This document shows, piece by piece, positions 34,182 through 43,035 of a stretch of 64,000 bases of DNA. The translations under genes were made by a program, and so were the position numbers. Origin of the DNA: UBA1672 sp033851915. GTDB taxonomy: Bacteria; Pseudomonadota; Alphaproteobacteria; Micavibrionales; Micavibrionaceae. Positions within the stretch are counted from its first letter, which is position 1. Every line of letters begins with the position of its first letter. The notes beneath the pieces are model-generated. The model saw only the letters and a program-made list of their open reading frames with translations. It did not search any database and had not been told where the DNA came from. The stretch spans positions 992,001 to 1,056,000 of the forward strand of contig JAWSVM010000001.1 in assembly GCA_033851915.1 (NCBI GenBank), read 5' to 3'.

Positions 34182-36443
34182 ATGACAAATACTATAAAGA
34201 AAAATGTATCCCGTTCGGTTTCAGAGATACATATATTCGTTCTATTTTCAGGACTAGCGGCTTTGTCTTGGGAGGTTATTTGGCAACTAAAATCTACTCT
34301 TGCATTAGGCGTATCCGCATGGGGAACGGCCATTACTTTAGCCGTCACAATGGGCGGGATGTCCCTAGGGTCTGTTTTAATGGGGTATTTATTGAAAGAT
34401 AAATCAAGTGTTCGCCCTTTACGGCTTTATGGTATTTTGGAGCTTATTGTCGGCGTGTCCGGCTTATGTTTAACATCTGCATTTAGCTTTATTGAAACGT
34501 TTGATAGCTGGGCATACCAGACAATACCAGAGTTCATAGAGTGGGTATATTTGCTTGGTATTGTTTGTGCTCTGGGTATCCCTACATTATGTTTGGGGGC
34601 AACAATACCTATTATAGGCCTTGCTTCGAAACAATATGGCACATCTATATCTGTTTTATATGGTTTAAACACGCTTGGCGCGGCATGTGGCGCGTTAATT
34701 GCGGCATTCTTACTAATACCTCTCTTTGGCGTTTTGTTTACCATATGTATCATTTCATCAATTAATATAATTATTGGAATTATGGCTTTATCATTAGATA
34801 AGGGCGCTTACACTCTTGAAAACAGCCAACCTAAAACAGGTCTAGCATCAGAATTTACATCGTCTCAAGAATTCTTAATTGTTTTTGTAACCGGTTTTGC
34901 AACATTTACCCTTGAAATTGCTTGGTTTCGTTCTCTTACTGCCGCATTTTTAAGTACTACAATCGCTTTCTCTATTATGCTTTGTGCTGTTCTTTTGGCA
35001 TTAGGCCTTGGTGCCAGAATTGTGCCTTACCTTAGGTCCAGAAAAGCATCGTTGGGTGCTTTATTAAGTATTTCTGGAATATTAATTCTATGCGCGACAC
35101 CTATCATTGAGCGTTTTGATTATTTTACTAATCCGGTTACAGATAGCCATCCATACATCTTATTTGTGAAATGGTTCTTTCTGATATTCTATGTTATTGG
35201 AGCACCGATGTTGTTTTTAGGGGTCTCTTTACCGTGGGTTTTAGAAAACCAATCTTCTCCACGTAAGTGGGGCACGTTATATGGATTAAACGCCTTTGCT
35301 TCTATTCTCGGCGCTATTATTGCCGGATGGATATTGCTACCAACTATTGGTTTTGCAAAAGCAGCTTGGGTTGCAGGAATAATGGTTATATTAACCGGTG
35401 TATTTATATTGAAGGAAAAACGCTTGGTTTATTCTTCATTAGGCGTTCTCGCGTTTGGCATATCTGTTGTTTTTTATTCTGGTGTCGGCACAACGCGCGT
35501 GCAAATTTCATCCAGTATTAATTCTGAAGTTACTAAAATTTTACAAACTTATGAGGGGCCGGACGCAACAGTATCTGCTGTAGAGCATGAAAACGGAGAA
35601 AGAACTCTGGTTATAGATGGTTTTATTGCGACATCTCAATCACCATCTAATGATAATATGTTTGCTGTACAATATATGGATTGGATGGGGCATTTGCCGA
35701 TGTTGCTTCATTCTGATCCCAAAAAAGCACTCGTGATCTGTTTTGGAACAGGACAAACTGCAAATGCTGTTAGAAAAGAAAATCCCGAAACGCTGGATAT
35801 CGCAGAGCTAAACGAAAGGGTTCTCAAATTATCTCCTTATTTTAAAGCCAATCAAGGGGTTTTGGACGACCCTAGAGTGACAGCAACAGTTATGGATGGG
35901 CGGGCATATTTGCGCCGTACTTCCAAAATTTACGATGTTATTACACTTGAGCCAATGCCTCCAACTTTTGCAGGCGTGAATGCATTATATTCTAAAGAAT
36001 TCTACCAATTAGCACGTAGAAAGATGAGTGATGATGGCATGATTGCGCAATGGTTACCATTCCATCTTTTATCACCGTATCTTAGTGCTTCTATAGCGAG
36101 AACATTTCAAAGTGTGTTTCCAAATGCGGTTCTTTGGATAGACCCTATATCTACAACAGGTATTCTTCTGGGAACAACGGATGAAAAGCGGGATCTGGGT
36201 ACTACTTTCCCTGGTTATGCGCGCACTCAAATGAAGCGGCCTCTTTCCGAAGAAAAAGTTATAAAAGCGGTGGCCTTCAATAAAGAGCGCTTATTAAAAT
36301 TTGGGCTATTTGGCGATGAGATTACGGATGATAATCAAATTTTATCCTATGGACAGGCTGCTTATGGCACACATAAGCATGATAAGGAAAACACCAATAC
36401 AAATACAACCTTCGAGATTTTAGAGAAGATATATACTGAATAG
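34182..36443 (+). CDS. Membrane-fused spermidine-synthase-like protein
   Basis: A 753-residue protein. About twelve membrane helices (for example GLAALSWEVIWQLKSTLALG) are followed from about residue 440 by a Rossmann methyltransferase-like domain. This has ALVICFGTGQTANAV, an acidic strand end IAELNERV and DVITLEPMPP, as in aminopropyltransferases. Such fusions are common in proteobacteria; their substrate is not firmly known. The spermidine-synthase active-site Asp is not clearly conserved, so polyamine synthesis is uncertain. Confidence 0.8.
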   Translation: MTNTIKKNVSRSVSEIHIFVLFSGLAALSWEVIWQLKSTLALGVSAWGTAITLAVTMGGMSLGSVLMGYLLKDKSSVRPLRLYGILELIVGVSGLCLTSAFSFIETFDSWAYQTIPEFIEWVYLLGIVCALGIPTLCLGATIPIIGLASKQYGTSISVLYGLNTLGAACGALIAAFLLIPLFGVLFTICIISSINIIIGIMALSLDKGAYTLENSQPKTGLASEFTSSQEFLIVFVTGFATFTLEIAWFRSLTAAFLSTTIAFSIMLCAVLLALGLGARIVPYLRSRKASLGALLSISGILILCATPIIERFDYFTNPVTDSHPYILFVKWFFLIFYVIGAPMLFLGVSLPWVLENQSSPRKWGTLYGLNAFASILGAIIAGWILLPTIGFAKAAWVAGIMVILTGVFILKEKRLVYSSLGVLAFGISVVFYSGVGTTRVQISSSINSEVTKILQTYEGPDATVSAVEHENGERTLVIDGFIATSQSPSNDNMFAVQYMDWMGHLPMLLHSDPKKALVICFGTGQTANAVRKENPETLDIAELNERVLKLSPYFKANQGVLDDPRVTATVMDGRAYLRRTSKIYDVITLEPMPPTFAGVNALYSKEFYQLARRKMSDDGMIAQWLPFHLLSPYLSASIARTFQSVFPNAVLWIDPISTTGILLGTTDEKRDLGTTFPGYARTQMKRPLSEEKVIKAVAFNKERLLKFGLFGDEITDDNQILSYGQAAYGTHKHDKENTNTNTTFEILEKIYTE

Positions 36444-36475
36444 CCCTCTATTTATTAGGCTAATCTGACATGCTC

Positions 36476-37834
36476 TTAATAAACGCCCAGAGACTTAAAT
36501 AATCGCGTGAGGCTTTCGGCCTGCGCGGCTGTGGCTGACACCATTGCTGCTTCAGCTTTATTTGCGCTGCGTTGGGCATCCAGAACGTCCAGAAACGATA
36601 TTTCGCCCTCTTTATACAAGATTTGGGAAAGCTCTAGTGCTTTATCCGCGCTGAGATATGCTTTGCGTAGGGATACGTGTTGTTCATTGATGTGCGCGTA
36701 ATCGCTAAAGGCTGTTTCAACCTCGGTGACGGCATTTAAGACGGCTTTGCGGTATTGTTCGAACGCTTGTTTTTCGCGCGCGCGCGCCGTATCAATACGT
36801 CCCTCTATACGGCCAAAATCAAGTAAGGAAACCGCTGCACCAAAGGCGATATTCCATGGCGTGGCAGAGTTAACCAGCGCATTGTCGGCAATGCCGTAAA
36901 ATCCGCTCAATGTAAAACTCGGGAATATTTCCGCCGTAGCGGCTTCTGCCAGAGAGGTGCTTGCTGCCAAATTGGCGGCTGCGGCGCGAATATCCGGACG
37001 CAGGGCTAGAACTTGCGCGGGGGTCATTAAAACGGGGTCTACATTGCCTCCCGGTATTTCTGCGTGCGCGATTAGAATAGGTAATATGTTTTCCGGCAAG
37101 CCGCCTGTTAAGACGCTGAGGCGTAGGCGGGCATTTTCGGTTTGGCGCTTGAATTCAGGTAAGGATGCGCGCGTGGTGTTCACAAGGGTTTCTGCGCGCT
37201 CGACATCAAGCTTCGGTGCTTCGCCCAGACGATTAAGGTCGCCAATCAGCTTTAGGGTGCTTTCCTGTGAGTTCAAGTTTTTCGCTGCAATGCGCGTTTG
37301 ATTTTGCGCTGCTCTGAAATCGATATAGGTGCGGACGATTTCAGCAATGAGGGTTAAGCTGACGTCGTGATAACGGGCTTGTGCAGCCTCCAGATTTGAA
37401 TCGCTGGCTGAAAATTCTTTACGATTTTTTCCAAAAACATCAATTTCAAAAGAGGCATCAAATTTAGCATCATAAAAAGAATCCGATGACGCACCACTTG
37501 CGCCTGTATCCGCACGACCGTTAGAGCCGGATACGCCAATTTGTGGAAATAGGGATGATCTGGAGGAACGCTTCAGGCCGCGTGCTTCGGCAATTTTTGC
37601 TTCGGCGATCAAGCGATCAGGGCTGTTTTGTAAGGCTTGGTCGACCAATGCATTAAGCGTCGGATCTTTGAACTGTTTCCACCAGCCTTGCAGATAGATT
37701 GTATTAACTGATTGCACTATTTCACTGTTTTTTGCTGTCCAGTTTAGCGGCTCTGCCGGTTTGGAAACGTCAAGGCCATCAGAAACGCAGGCACTTAAGA
37801 TCACACAGGACGGTAATAGTATATATTTCTTCAT
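36476..37834 (-). CDS. Outer-membrane efflux lipoprotein (NodT/OprM-like)
   Basis: A 452-residue protein starting MKKYILLPSCVILSACVSDG; LSAC is a lipobox, so it is lipidated at Cys16. The two OEP repeats carry PDIRAAAANLAASTSLAEA and NAVTEVETAFSDYAHINEQ. This is the outer-membrane channel that completes the RND pump. It is the last gene of the tetR-mfp-rnd-omf operon and shares its first base with the end of the RND gene. Confidence 0.9.
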   Translation of the reverse strand: MKKYILLPSCVILSACVSDGLDVSKPAEPLNWTAKNSEIVQSVNTIYLQGWWKQFKDPTLNALVDQALQNSPDRLIAEAKIAEARGLKRSSRSSLFPQIGVSGSNGRADTGASGASSDSFYDAKFDASFEIDVFGKNRKEFSASDSNLEAAQARYHDVSLTLIAEIVRTYIDFRAAQNQTRIAAKNLNSQESTLKLIGDLNRLGEAPKLDVERAETLVNTTRASLPEFKRQTENARLRLSVLTGGLPENILPILIAHAEIPGGNVDPVLMTPAQVLALRPDIRAAAANLAASTSLAEAATAEIFPSFTLSGFYGIADNALVNSATPWNIAFGAAVSLLDFGRIEGRIDTARAREKQAFEQYRKAVLNAVTEVETAFSDYAHINEQHVSLRKAYLSADKALELSQILYKEGEISFLDVLDAQRSANKAEAAMVSATAAQAESLTRLFKSLGVY

Positions 37835-40800
37835 TATGTGGACTCCGTCACTGTTTCTTGTTTGTTGCGACCTGTAATTCTCAGCTCGAATTCGCGAAGT
37901 AAGACATAAAACACAGGTGTAAAGATTAATCCGAAAAAGGTCACACCCAGCATGCCGGAGAACACCGCGATACCAATCGCTTGGCGCATTTCCGCACCTG
38001 CACCGTGGCTGAGCACCAAGGGTAGCACGCCCATGATGAAAGCAAAAGACGTCATCAGGATCGGGCGCAGACGTAGGCGAGAAGCCTCCACTGCGGCTTC
38101 TAACGGGCTTAGGCCTTTACGCTCCAGCTCACGCGAGAACTCGACAATTAAAATTGCATTTTTACAGGCTAGCCCTGCGAGGACGAACAGGCTGATCTGC
38201 GTAAAGATATTGTTGTCGCCATGGCTGAGATAAACCCCGACCAAGGCCGATAAAATCCCCATCGGGACAATCATAATTACAGCAAGCGGCAAGGTGAGGC
38301 TTTCATACTGTGCAGCCAGAACCAGAAAGACGAAAAAGATACAGAGTGGGAAAATAAAGGTCGCCGTGTTGCCTGCCAATATTTGTTGATAGGTCAGTTC
38401 CGTCCATTCAAATTCGACCCCTTGTGGTAAAGTTTCATTCAGAATTCTGGTAATCGCCGCTTGCGCTTGACCGGAGGAGTACCCCGGCGCAGGGTTACCA
38501 TTCAGATCGGCTGAACGAAAAGCGTTATAGCGCGAAGCAATCTCGGGGCCAAAGGATTCACGTACATCAATGACCGCGCCCAAAGGCACCATCTGTCCAT
38601 CGGCATTTTTGGTTTGTAGTCGTAAGATGTCTTGCGGTTCTGAGCGGAATTGTTTTTCAGCTTGTGCAATAACCTGATAGGTGCGGCCAAATTGATTGAA
38701 ATCATTCACGTAAATAGAGCCCAGATAAATTTGCATGGTGCGAAATATTTCATCAATCGGCAGGCCAAGTTGTTGTGCTTTGGTTCGATCCAAATCGGCG
38801 TAGAGCTGCGGTACATTGACATTATAATTGGAGTACACACCCACGAGAGCAGGATCTGCATTGGCTTTGCCCGTCACGTCTTTCAAAATGTTATCAAGAG
38901 CCTCATAACCCAGATCTCCGCGATCTTGAATTTGTAGCTTGAACCCGCCTGTTGTACCCAATCCGCGCACTGGTGGCGGTGGAAAAATTGCAATGAATGC
39001 TTCATCAATAGCGGCAAATTTTTGGTTTAGCTGTCCGGCGATTGCGCCTGCGCTCAAATCATCTGTTGTGCGGTCGTCAAAATCATCCAGCGTTACAAAC
39101 ACGATGCCCGCACTGGAAGAGTTTACAAAACCATTGATCGATAGGCCGGGGAACTGCACCGCATTGGATACACCATCTTGTGCCATTGCAATGTCACCCA
39201 TTTGTCGCATAACGTCTTCGGTACGCTCTAATGTAGCGCCGGGGGGCAGTTGGGCAAAGCTGATCAGATATTGTTTATCTTGCGCCGGAACAAAGCCGGA
39301 GGGGACGAGGCCGAAGCTGAAATAGGTGGCACCAACGAGGCCGGAAAACAGCACCATCATGATTAATTTACGACGTCCGGCAATGCCGACACTTTTGGCG
39401 TAGACACGTTGGCTCTTGCCAAAGAATTTGTTGAATAAGTTAAAGAACCAGCCAAAAAGAAAATCCATTAGGCGGGTTAATTTGTCTTTTTTCGCATCAC
39501 GTGGTCGAAGCAGCAACGCCGCCATAGCGGGGCTGAGTGTTAGAGAATTCAGGGTGGAGATGAAGGTCGCAATCACAATCGTCAGGGCGAACTGTTTATA
39601 GAACATACCCGTTAGGCCACTGATAAAGGCGAGGGGGATAAAGACCCCTGCAATTACCATGGATGTTGCGATGATGGGGCCTGTGACCTCTTTCATCGCC
39701 TGAATGGTTGCGTCGCGGGGGTTTTTGCCCTCATCAATATTGCGCTCGACATTTTCCACCACAACAATAGCATCATCCACAACGATACCAACGGCGAGGA
39801 TAAGGCCGAAGAGTGAGAGTACGTTAATGGAAAAACCAAGCGGCAGCATGATGGCAAAGGTTCCCACGATGGAAACAGGCACAGCCAGCAGCGGAATAAT
39901 AGAGGCGCGCCACGATTGCAGGAACACAATCACAACCAAGACCACCAGTAAAACGGCCTCGATCAATGTGTGAATAACGGAAATGATGGAGTGTTTAACG
40001 AAGACTGTTGGGTCGTATACGATTGTGTAATCAAGGTCTTCGGGGAAATTTTTCTTAAGCGCGGCCATGGTTTTACGTACATTGGCAGAGAGTTCCAACG
40101 CGTTGGCGTCAGGCGCCGCAAAGATCGGAATCGCAATGGCTGGTTCATTATTCAGCATAGAGCGCAGGGAATAGCTTTGTGCACCCAGCTCTGCCGAGGC
40201 AACATCTTTCAGGCGCGTTACGACGCCATTTTCATCGCGCTTGATAATGATTTCTTCAAATTCTTCGGGGCTGGAAAGCCGCCCTTGAACATTCACAGAT
40301 AATTGCATCTGGGTTTTATCATCATAAGGCGGGCCGCCAATAACACCTGCGGCAACCTGAACGTTTTGGCTACGGATTGCGTTGATTACTTCACTCGGGC
40401 TCAGGCCACGCTCGGCAATTCGGTCAGGATTAAGCCAAATGCGCATTGCATAATCTCCGGAACCAAACAAACGCACTTGCCCAACGCCCGGAATTTTTGC
40501 GAGCTGGTCTTTTATGTTCAACGTTGCATAGTTGCGCAGATAAAGCATGTCATAGCGCTCATTCGGGGAGGTTAGATGAACAACCATCGTCAAATCGGGA
40601 GAGCTTTTTACAACCGTTACACCTAGTTCACGGGTGACTTCCGGTAAACGCGGCAGTGCCTGTGATACACGGTTTTGCACCAATTGCTGTGCCAGATCTA
40701 TATCCGTGCCAATTGCAAACGTGATTGTCAGCGATAAACGTCCATCAGCGGTGGCGAGAGAGTTCATATAAAGCAAATTCTCAATGCCGCTGATTTGCTC

Positions 40801-41004
40801 TTCCAATGGTGTGGCGACTGTTTCTGCAATTACGGACGGGTTAGCACCGGGAAAGCTGGCACTCACCTGAACCGATGGCGGAGAGACTTCAGGATATTCC
40901 GAAATGGGCAGCTGGAACATGGCGATTGCGCCAAACAAAAAGATGACGAAAGACAGCACTCCGGCAAAAATCGGCCGATCGATAAAATAGCTGGATAAAC
41001 TCAT
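37834..41004 (-). CDS. RND multidrug efflux transporter (HAE1/AcrB-like)
   Basis: A 1056-residue inner-membrane transporter. The proton-relay Asp pair is in AVGIVVDDAIVVVENVER (TM4, about residue 408), and LAGLACKNAILIVEF carries the TM10 Lys. Two large periplasmic loops carry drug binding. It exports hydrophobic compounds with the MFP and OMF proteins. Four bases separate it from the MFP gene. The length and both halves are normal for AcrB-type pumps. Confidence 0.95.
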   Translation of the reverse strand: MSLSSYFIDRPIFAGVLSFVIFLFGAIAMFQLPISEYPEVSPPSVQVSASFPGANPSVIAETVATPLEEQISGIENLLYMNSLATADGRLSLTITFAIGTDIDLAQQLVQNRVSQALPRLPEVTRELGVTVVKSSPDLTMVVHLTSPNERYDMLYLRNYATLNIKDQLAKIPGVGQVRLFGSGDYAMRIWLNPDRIAERGLSPSEVINAIRSQNVQVAAGVIGGPPYDDKTQMQLSVNVQGRLSSPEEFEEIIIKRDENGVVTRLKDVASAELGAQSYSLRSMLNNEPAIAIPIFAAPDANALELSANVRKTMAALKKNFPEDLDYTIVYDPTVFVKHSIISVIHTLIEAVLLVVLVVIVFLQSWRASIIPLLAVPVSIVGTFAIMLPLGFSINVLSLFGLILAVGIVVDDAIVVVENVERNIDEGKNPRDATIQAMKEVTGPIIATSMVIAGVFIPLAFISGLTGMFYKQFALTIVIATFISTLNSLTLSPAMAALLLRPRDAKKDKLTRLMDFLFGWFFNLFNKFFGKSQRVYAKSVGIAGRRKLIMMVLFSGLVGATYFSFGLVPSGFVPAQDKQYLISFAQLPPGATLERTEDVMRQMGDIAMAQDGVSNAVQFPGLSINGFVNSSSAGIVFVTLDDFDDRTTDDLSAGAIAGQLNQKFAAIDEAFIAIFPPPPVRGLGTTGGFKLQIQDRGDLGYEALDNILKDVTGKANADPALVGVYSNYNVNVPQLYADLDRTKAQQLGLPIDEIFRTMQIYLGSIYVNDFNQFGRTYQVIAQAEKQFRSEPQDILRLQTKNADGQMVPLGAVIDVRESFGPEIASRYNAFRSADLNGNPAPGYSSGQAQAAITRILNETLPQGVEFEWTELTYQQILAGNTATFIFPLCIFFVFLVLAAQYESLTLPLAVIMIVPMGILSALVGVYLSHGDNNIFTQISLFVLAGLACKNAILIVEFSRELERKGLSPLEAAVEASRLRLRPILMTSFAFIMGVLPLVLSHGAGAEMRQAIGIAVFSGMLGVTFFGLIFTPVFYVLLREFELRITGRNKQETVTEST

Positions 41005-41008
41005 GAAA

Positions 41009-42208
41009 TTACTCTTCTCCGCTTACTGCGTGATTTTCGGGTGATGGGGGTAGTTCAGCGGTATCTTTATTTTCTTGTGGAGTAACGGCCATGCCGGGAC
41101 GAATACGTACGAGACCACTCGTGATAATTTTTTCGCCTTCTTTTAAACCGGAGAGAATAACGCGCTGGCCATTAATACTGTCGCCAATTTTCACTTCGCG
41201 GTATTTGGCTGTGCTGTCACCATTTACGGTATAGACGAATTTCCGATCCTGATCCGTACCGATCGCACGTTCGGATACTAGAATTTTTTTCTGATCACCT
41301 GTGTCACCGAGCAGAATACTAACGGACATGCCCGGTAGAAGGAATTTGTCTTCATTCTCAAAAATTGCGCGGGCGCGAATCGTGCCGGATGAAGGGTTAA
41401 TGCGGTTATCAAAACTATCAACGACGCCATTATATTCTAACTCACCATTCAACAAAACCAAACGTACGGGTATCTTAATGCCTTTATCAGAGGCTTTGGA
41501 TTTGACAGAGCCTAGATATGTACGCTCATCAACTTCAAAATCGACGTATACGCGTTCATTATTCACAATGGATGTCAGAAGCGGGGCACTTGCACCAGTT
41601 TGTATTAAGTTGCCTTTCGTGATTTCGGCGCGGCTGACTTTGCCGGAAATCGGTGCTTTAACATAGGCATAATCCAGATTGATTTGTGCGCTTTCAACCG
41701 CTGCTTTGGCACCGTTTACGTTTGCAACAGCAGAGCTGCGCTTGTTGGTGCGTTCATCAAATAATCCTTGCGAAATGGCTTCGCTTTTGATTAGTTTTTT
41801 GGCTCTCTTATATTCTTTTTCCGCTAGGCTGGCCTGCGTCATCGCAACATTTAATGCCGCTTTTGCTTGATTAAAGGCGGCTTGATAGGGGCGCGGATCA
41901 ATAACAATAAGTATATCGCCCTTTTCAACATTCTGCCCGTCCTTAAAACGAATTTCTGTTATTCTTCCGCTGACTTGTGGACGAATTTCTGCGCGATCAA
42001 CGGCGACGACATGACCGGAGAAATTTTTCCAAATTTGAATGTTTTGCGGCGTAATTTCTGTTATTTCGACAGCCATTGCTTGCGGTGCGGCAGGTGTGTC
42101 TCCCTCTGATGCCACGGCGTTATGTTGTTGGGTATAGAATTTTACACCGACACCAAGTGTAACGGCGATCACTAAAAAGATGATCCAGATGCGTTTTGTT
42201 TTTCTCAT
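41009..42208 (-). CDS. RND efflux periplasmic adaptor (MFP)
   Basis: A 399-residue protein with an N-terminal signal/anchor (RKTKRIWIIFLVIAVTLGVG), a lipoyl-like half GHVVAVDRAEIRPQVSGRI, a long alpha-helical hairpin and NLDYAYVKAPISGKVSRAEI. The ATG at 42208 with GGAAAAG upstream is chosen; a TTG at 42220 is also in frame. It links the pump to the outer-membrane channel. It is the first structural gene after tetR, with a palindromic operator 19 bases upstream. Confidence 0.92.
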   Translation of the reverse strand: MRKTKRIWIIFLVIAVTLGVGVKFYTQQHNAVASEGDTPAAPQAMAVEITEITPQNIQIWKNFSGHVVAVDRAEIRPQVSGRITEIRFKDGQNVEKGDILIVIDPRPYQAAFNQAKAALNVAMTQASLAEKEYKRAKKLIKSEAISQGLFDERTNKRSSAVANVNGAKAAVESAQINLDYAYVKAPISGKVSRAEITKGNLIQTGASAPLLTSIVNNERVYVDFEVDERTYLGSVKSKASDKGIKIPVRLVLLNGELEYNGVVDSFDNRINPSSGTIRARAIFENEDKFLLPGMSVSILLGDTGDQKKILVSERAIGTDQDRKFVYTVNGDSTAKYREVKIGDSINGQRVILSGLKEGEKIITSGLVRIRPGMAVTPQENKDTAELPPSPENHAVSGEE

Positions 42209-42226
42209 GTTCTTTTCCAATGTAAT

Positions 42227-42242
42227 TTGACCAACCGGTCAA
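42227..42242. promoter_or_regulatory. TetR-type operator TTGACC-N4-GGTCAA
   Basis: Perfect 6-bp arms with a 4-bp spacer lie between tetR and the MFP gene, with partial outer symmetry. It has the same architecture as the site upstream of tetR at 42899-42914, so the adjacent TetR is the likely ligand. Confidence 0.7.
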
Positions 42243-42261
42243 TTTCTTTCTTTTAAACGGA

Positions 42262-42864
42262 TTACTTGATCCCGATAAGGTTGAGTAATGCGCGTTCTAA
42301 ATTTTTTTCTACAAAGCTCAGGTCATTTTTGATTCTTGCCATAATTAGATGCCCGATAATGAATGCGAAAATTTCATTTGCTTTTACTTCCACGTCTGTA
42401 TCGGAAGCGATTGCACCTTCCGCCACCAAGTCGCGCAGGGCGCTTTCGTAATACGCTGCTTTTTTTGCGCAGATGTTTGAAATTTTTTCACCAATTTCTT
42501 TGTCTTGTGCTGCAAGCTCCGAGCCTAATGTTGCGAATGGGCAGCCGCATACATGGCCCAGTTCTTTTGAGATTTCTTTTTGTTGTTCAATAACATGGCG
42601 CGCCATCAGCTCAAATCGTTCCAGGGGAGGGCGCGTTGGTGAGAAGATATCATCATACTTTAATTTGGTTTCTTCCATGCATGCGTCCATCGTTTCCAAT
42701 GCCAAGTGTGCTTTGGATGGAAAGTAATGGTAAAAACTACCTTTTTTAACGTCTGATTTTTTGCAAATATCATCAACGCTGACAGCATTATAACTTTCAC
42801 CCCAGATTAGTTCTCTGGCGGTATCGATTAGTTTTTGCTTGGTGTCTGTAGGTGCGCGGCCCAT
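42262..42864 (-). CDS. TetR-family repressor of the efflux operon
   Basis: A 200-residue protein. Residues 8-55 are the TetR HTH (DTKQKLIDTARELIWGESYNAVSVDDICKKSDVKKGSFYHYFPSK). A helical ligand-binding part follows, with a Cys pair (HVCGCPFATLG). It is directly upstream of the pump genes on the same strand, so it probably represses the whole unit and itself. Confidence 0.9.
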   Translation of the reverse strand: MGRAPTDTKQKLIDTARELIWGESYNAVSVDDICKKSDVKKGSFYHYFPSKAHLALETMDACMEETKLKYDDIFSPTRPPLERFELMARHVIEQQKEISKELGHVCGCPFATLGSELAAQDKEIGEKISNICAKKAAYYESALRDLVAEGAIASDTDVEVKANEIFAFIIGHLIMARIKNDLSFVEKNLERALLNLIGIK

Positions 42865-42898
42865 AAAATTTCTCCTTACAACATATTATATATAATAC

Positions 42899-42914
42899 TT
42901 GACTGATTAGTCAA
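42899..42914. promoter_or_regulatory. TetR-type operator TTGACT-N4-AGTCAA
   Basis: Perfect 6-bp arms around GATT, 35 bp upstream of the tetR ATG. A weaker dyad, TGACTGTACCGTGTCA, lies at 42936-42951. The site implies autorepression. Confidence 0.65.
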
Positions 42915-43035
42915 ATATATTTTCTATATTAATATTGACTGTACCGTGTCAGTATAAGTTGGATATGATGTTGAACTCTGTTTTGAAACACAGGAATACG
43001 AAGTAAACTTTTGATTCTCTAAGATTATTTTTGTT

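Noticed and set aside
37952..40998. Antisense frames over the RND gene
   Set aside because: Mirror images of a conserved RND coding sequence.
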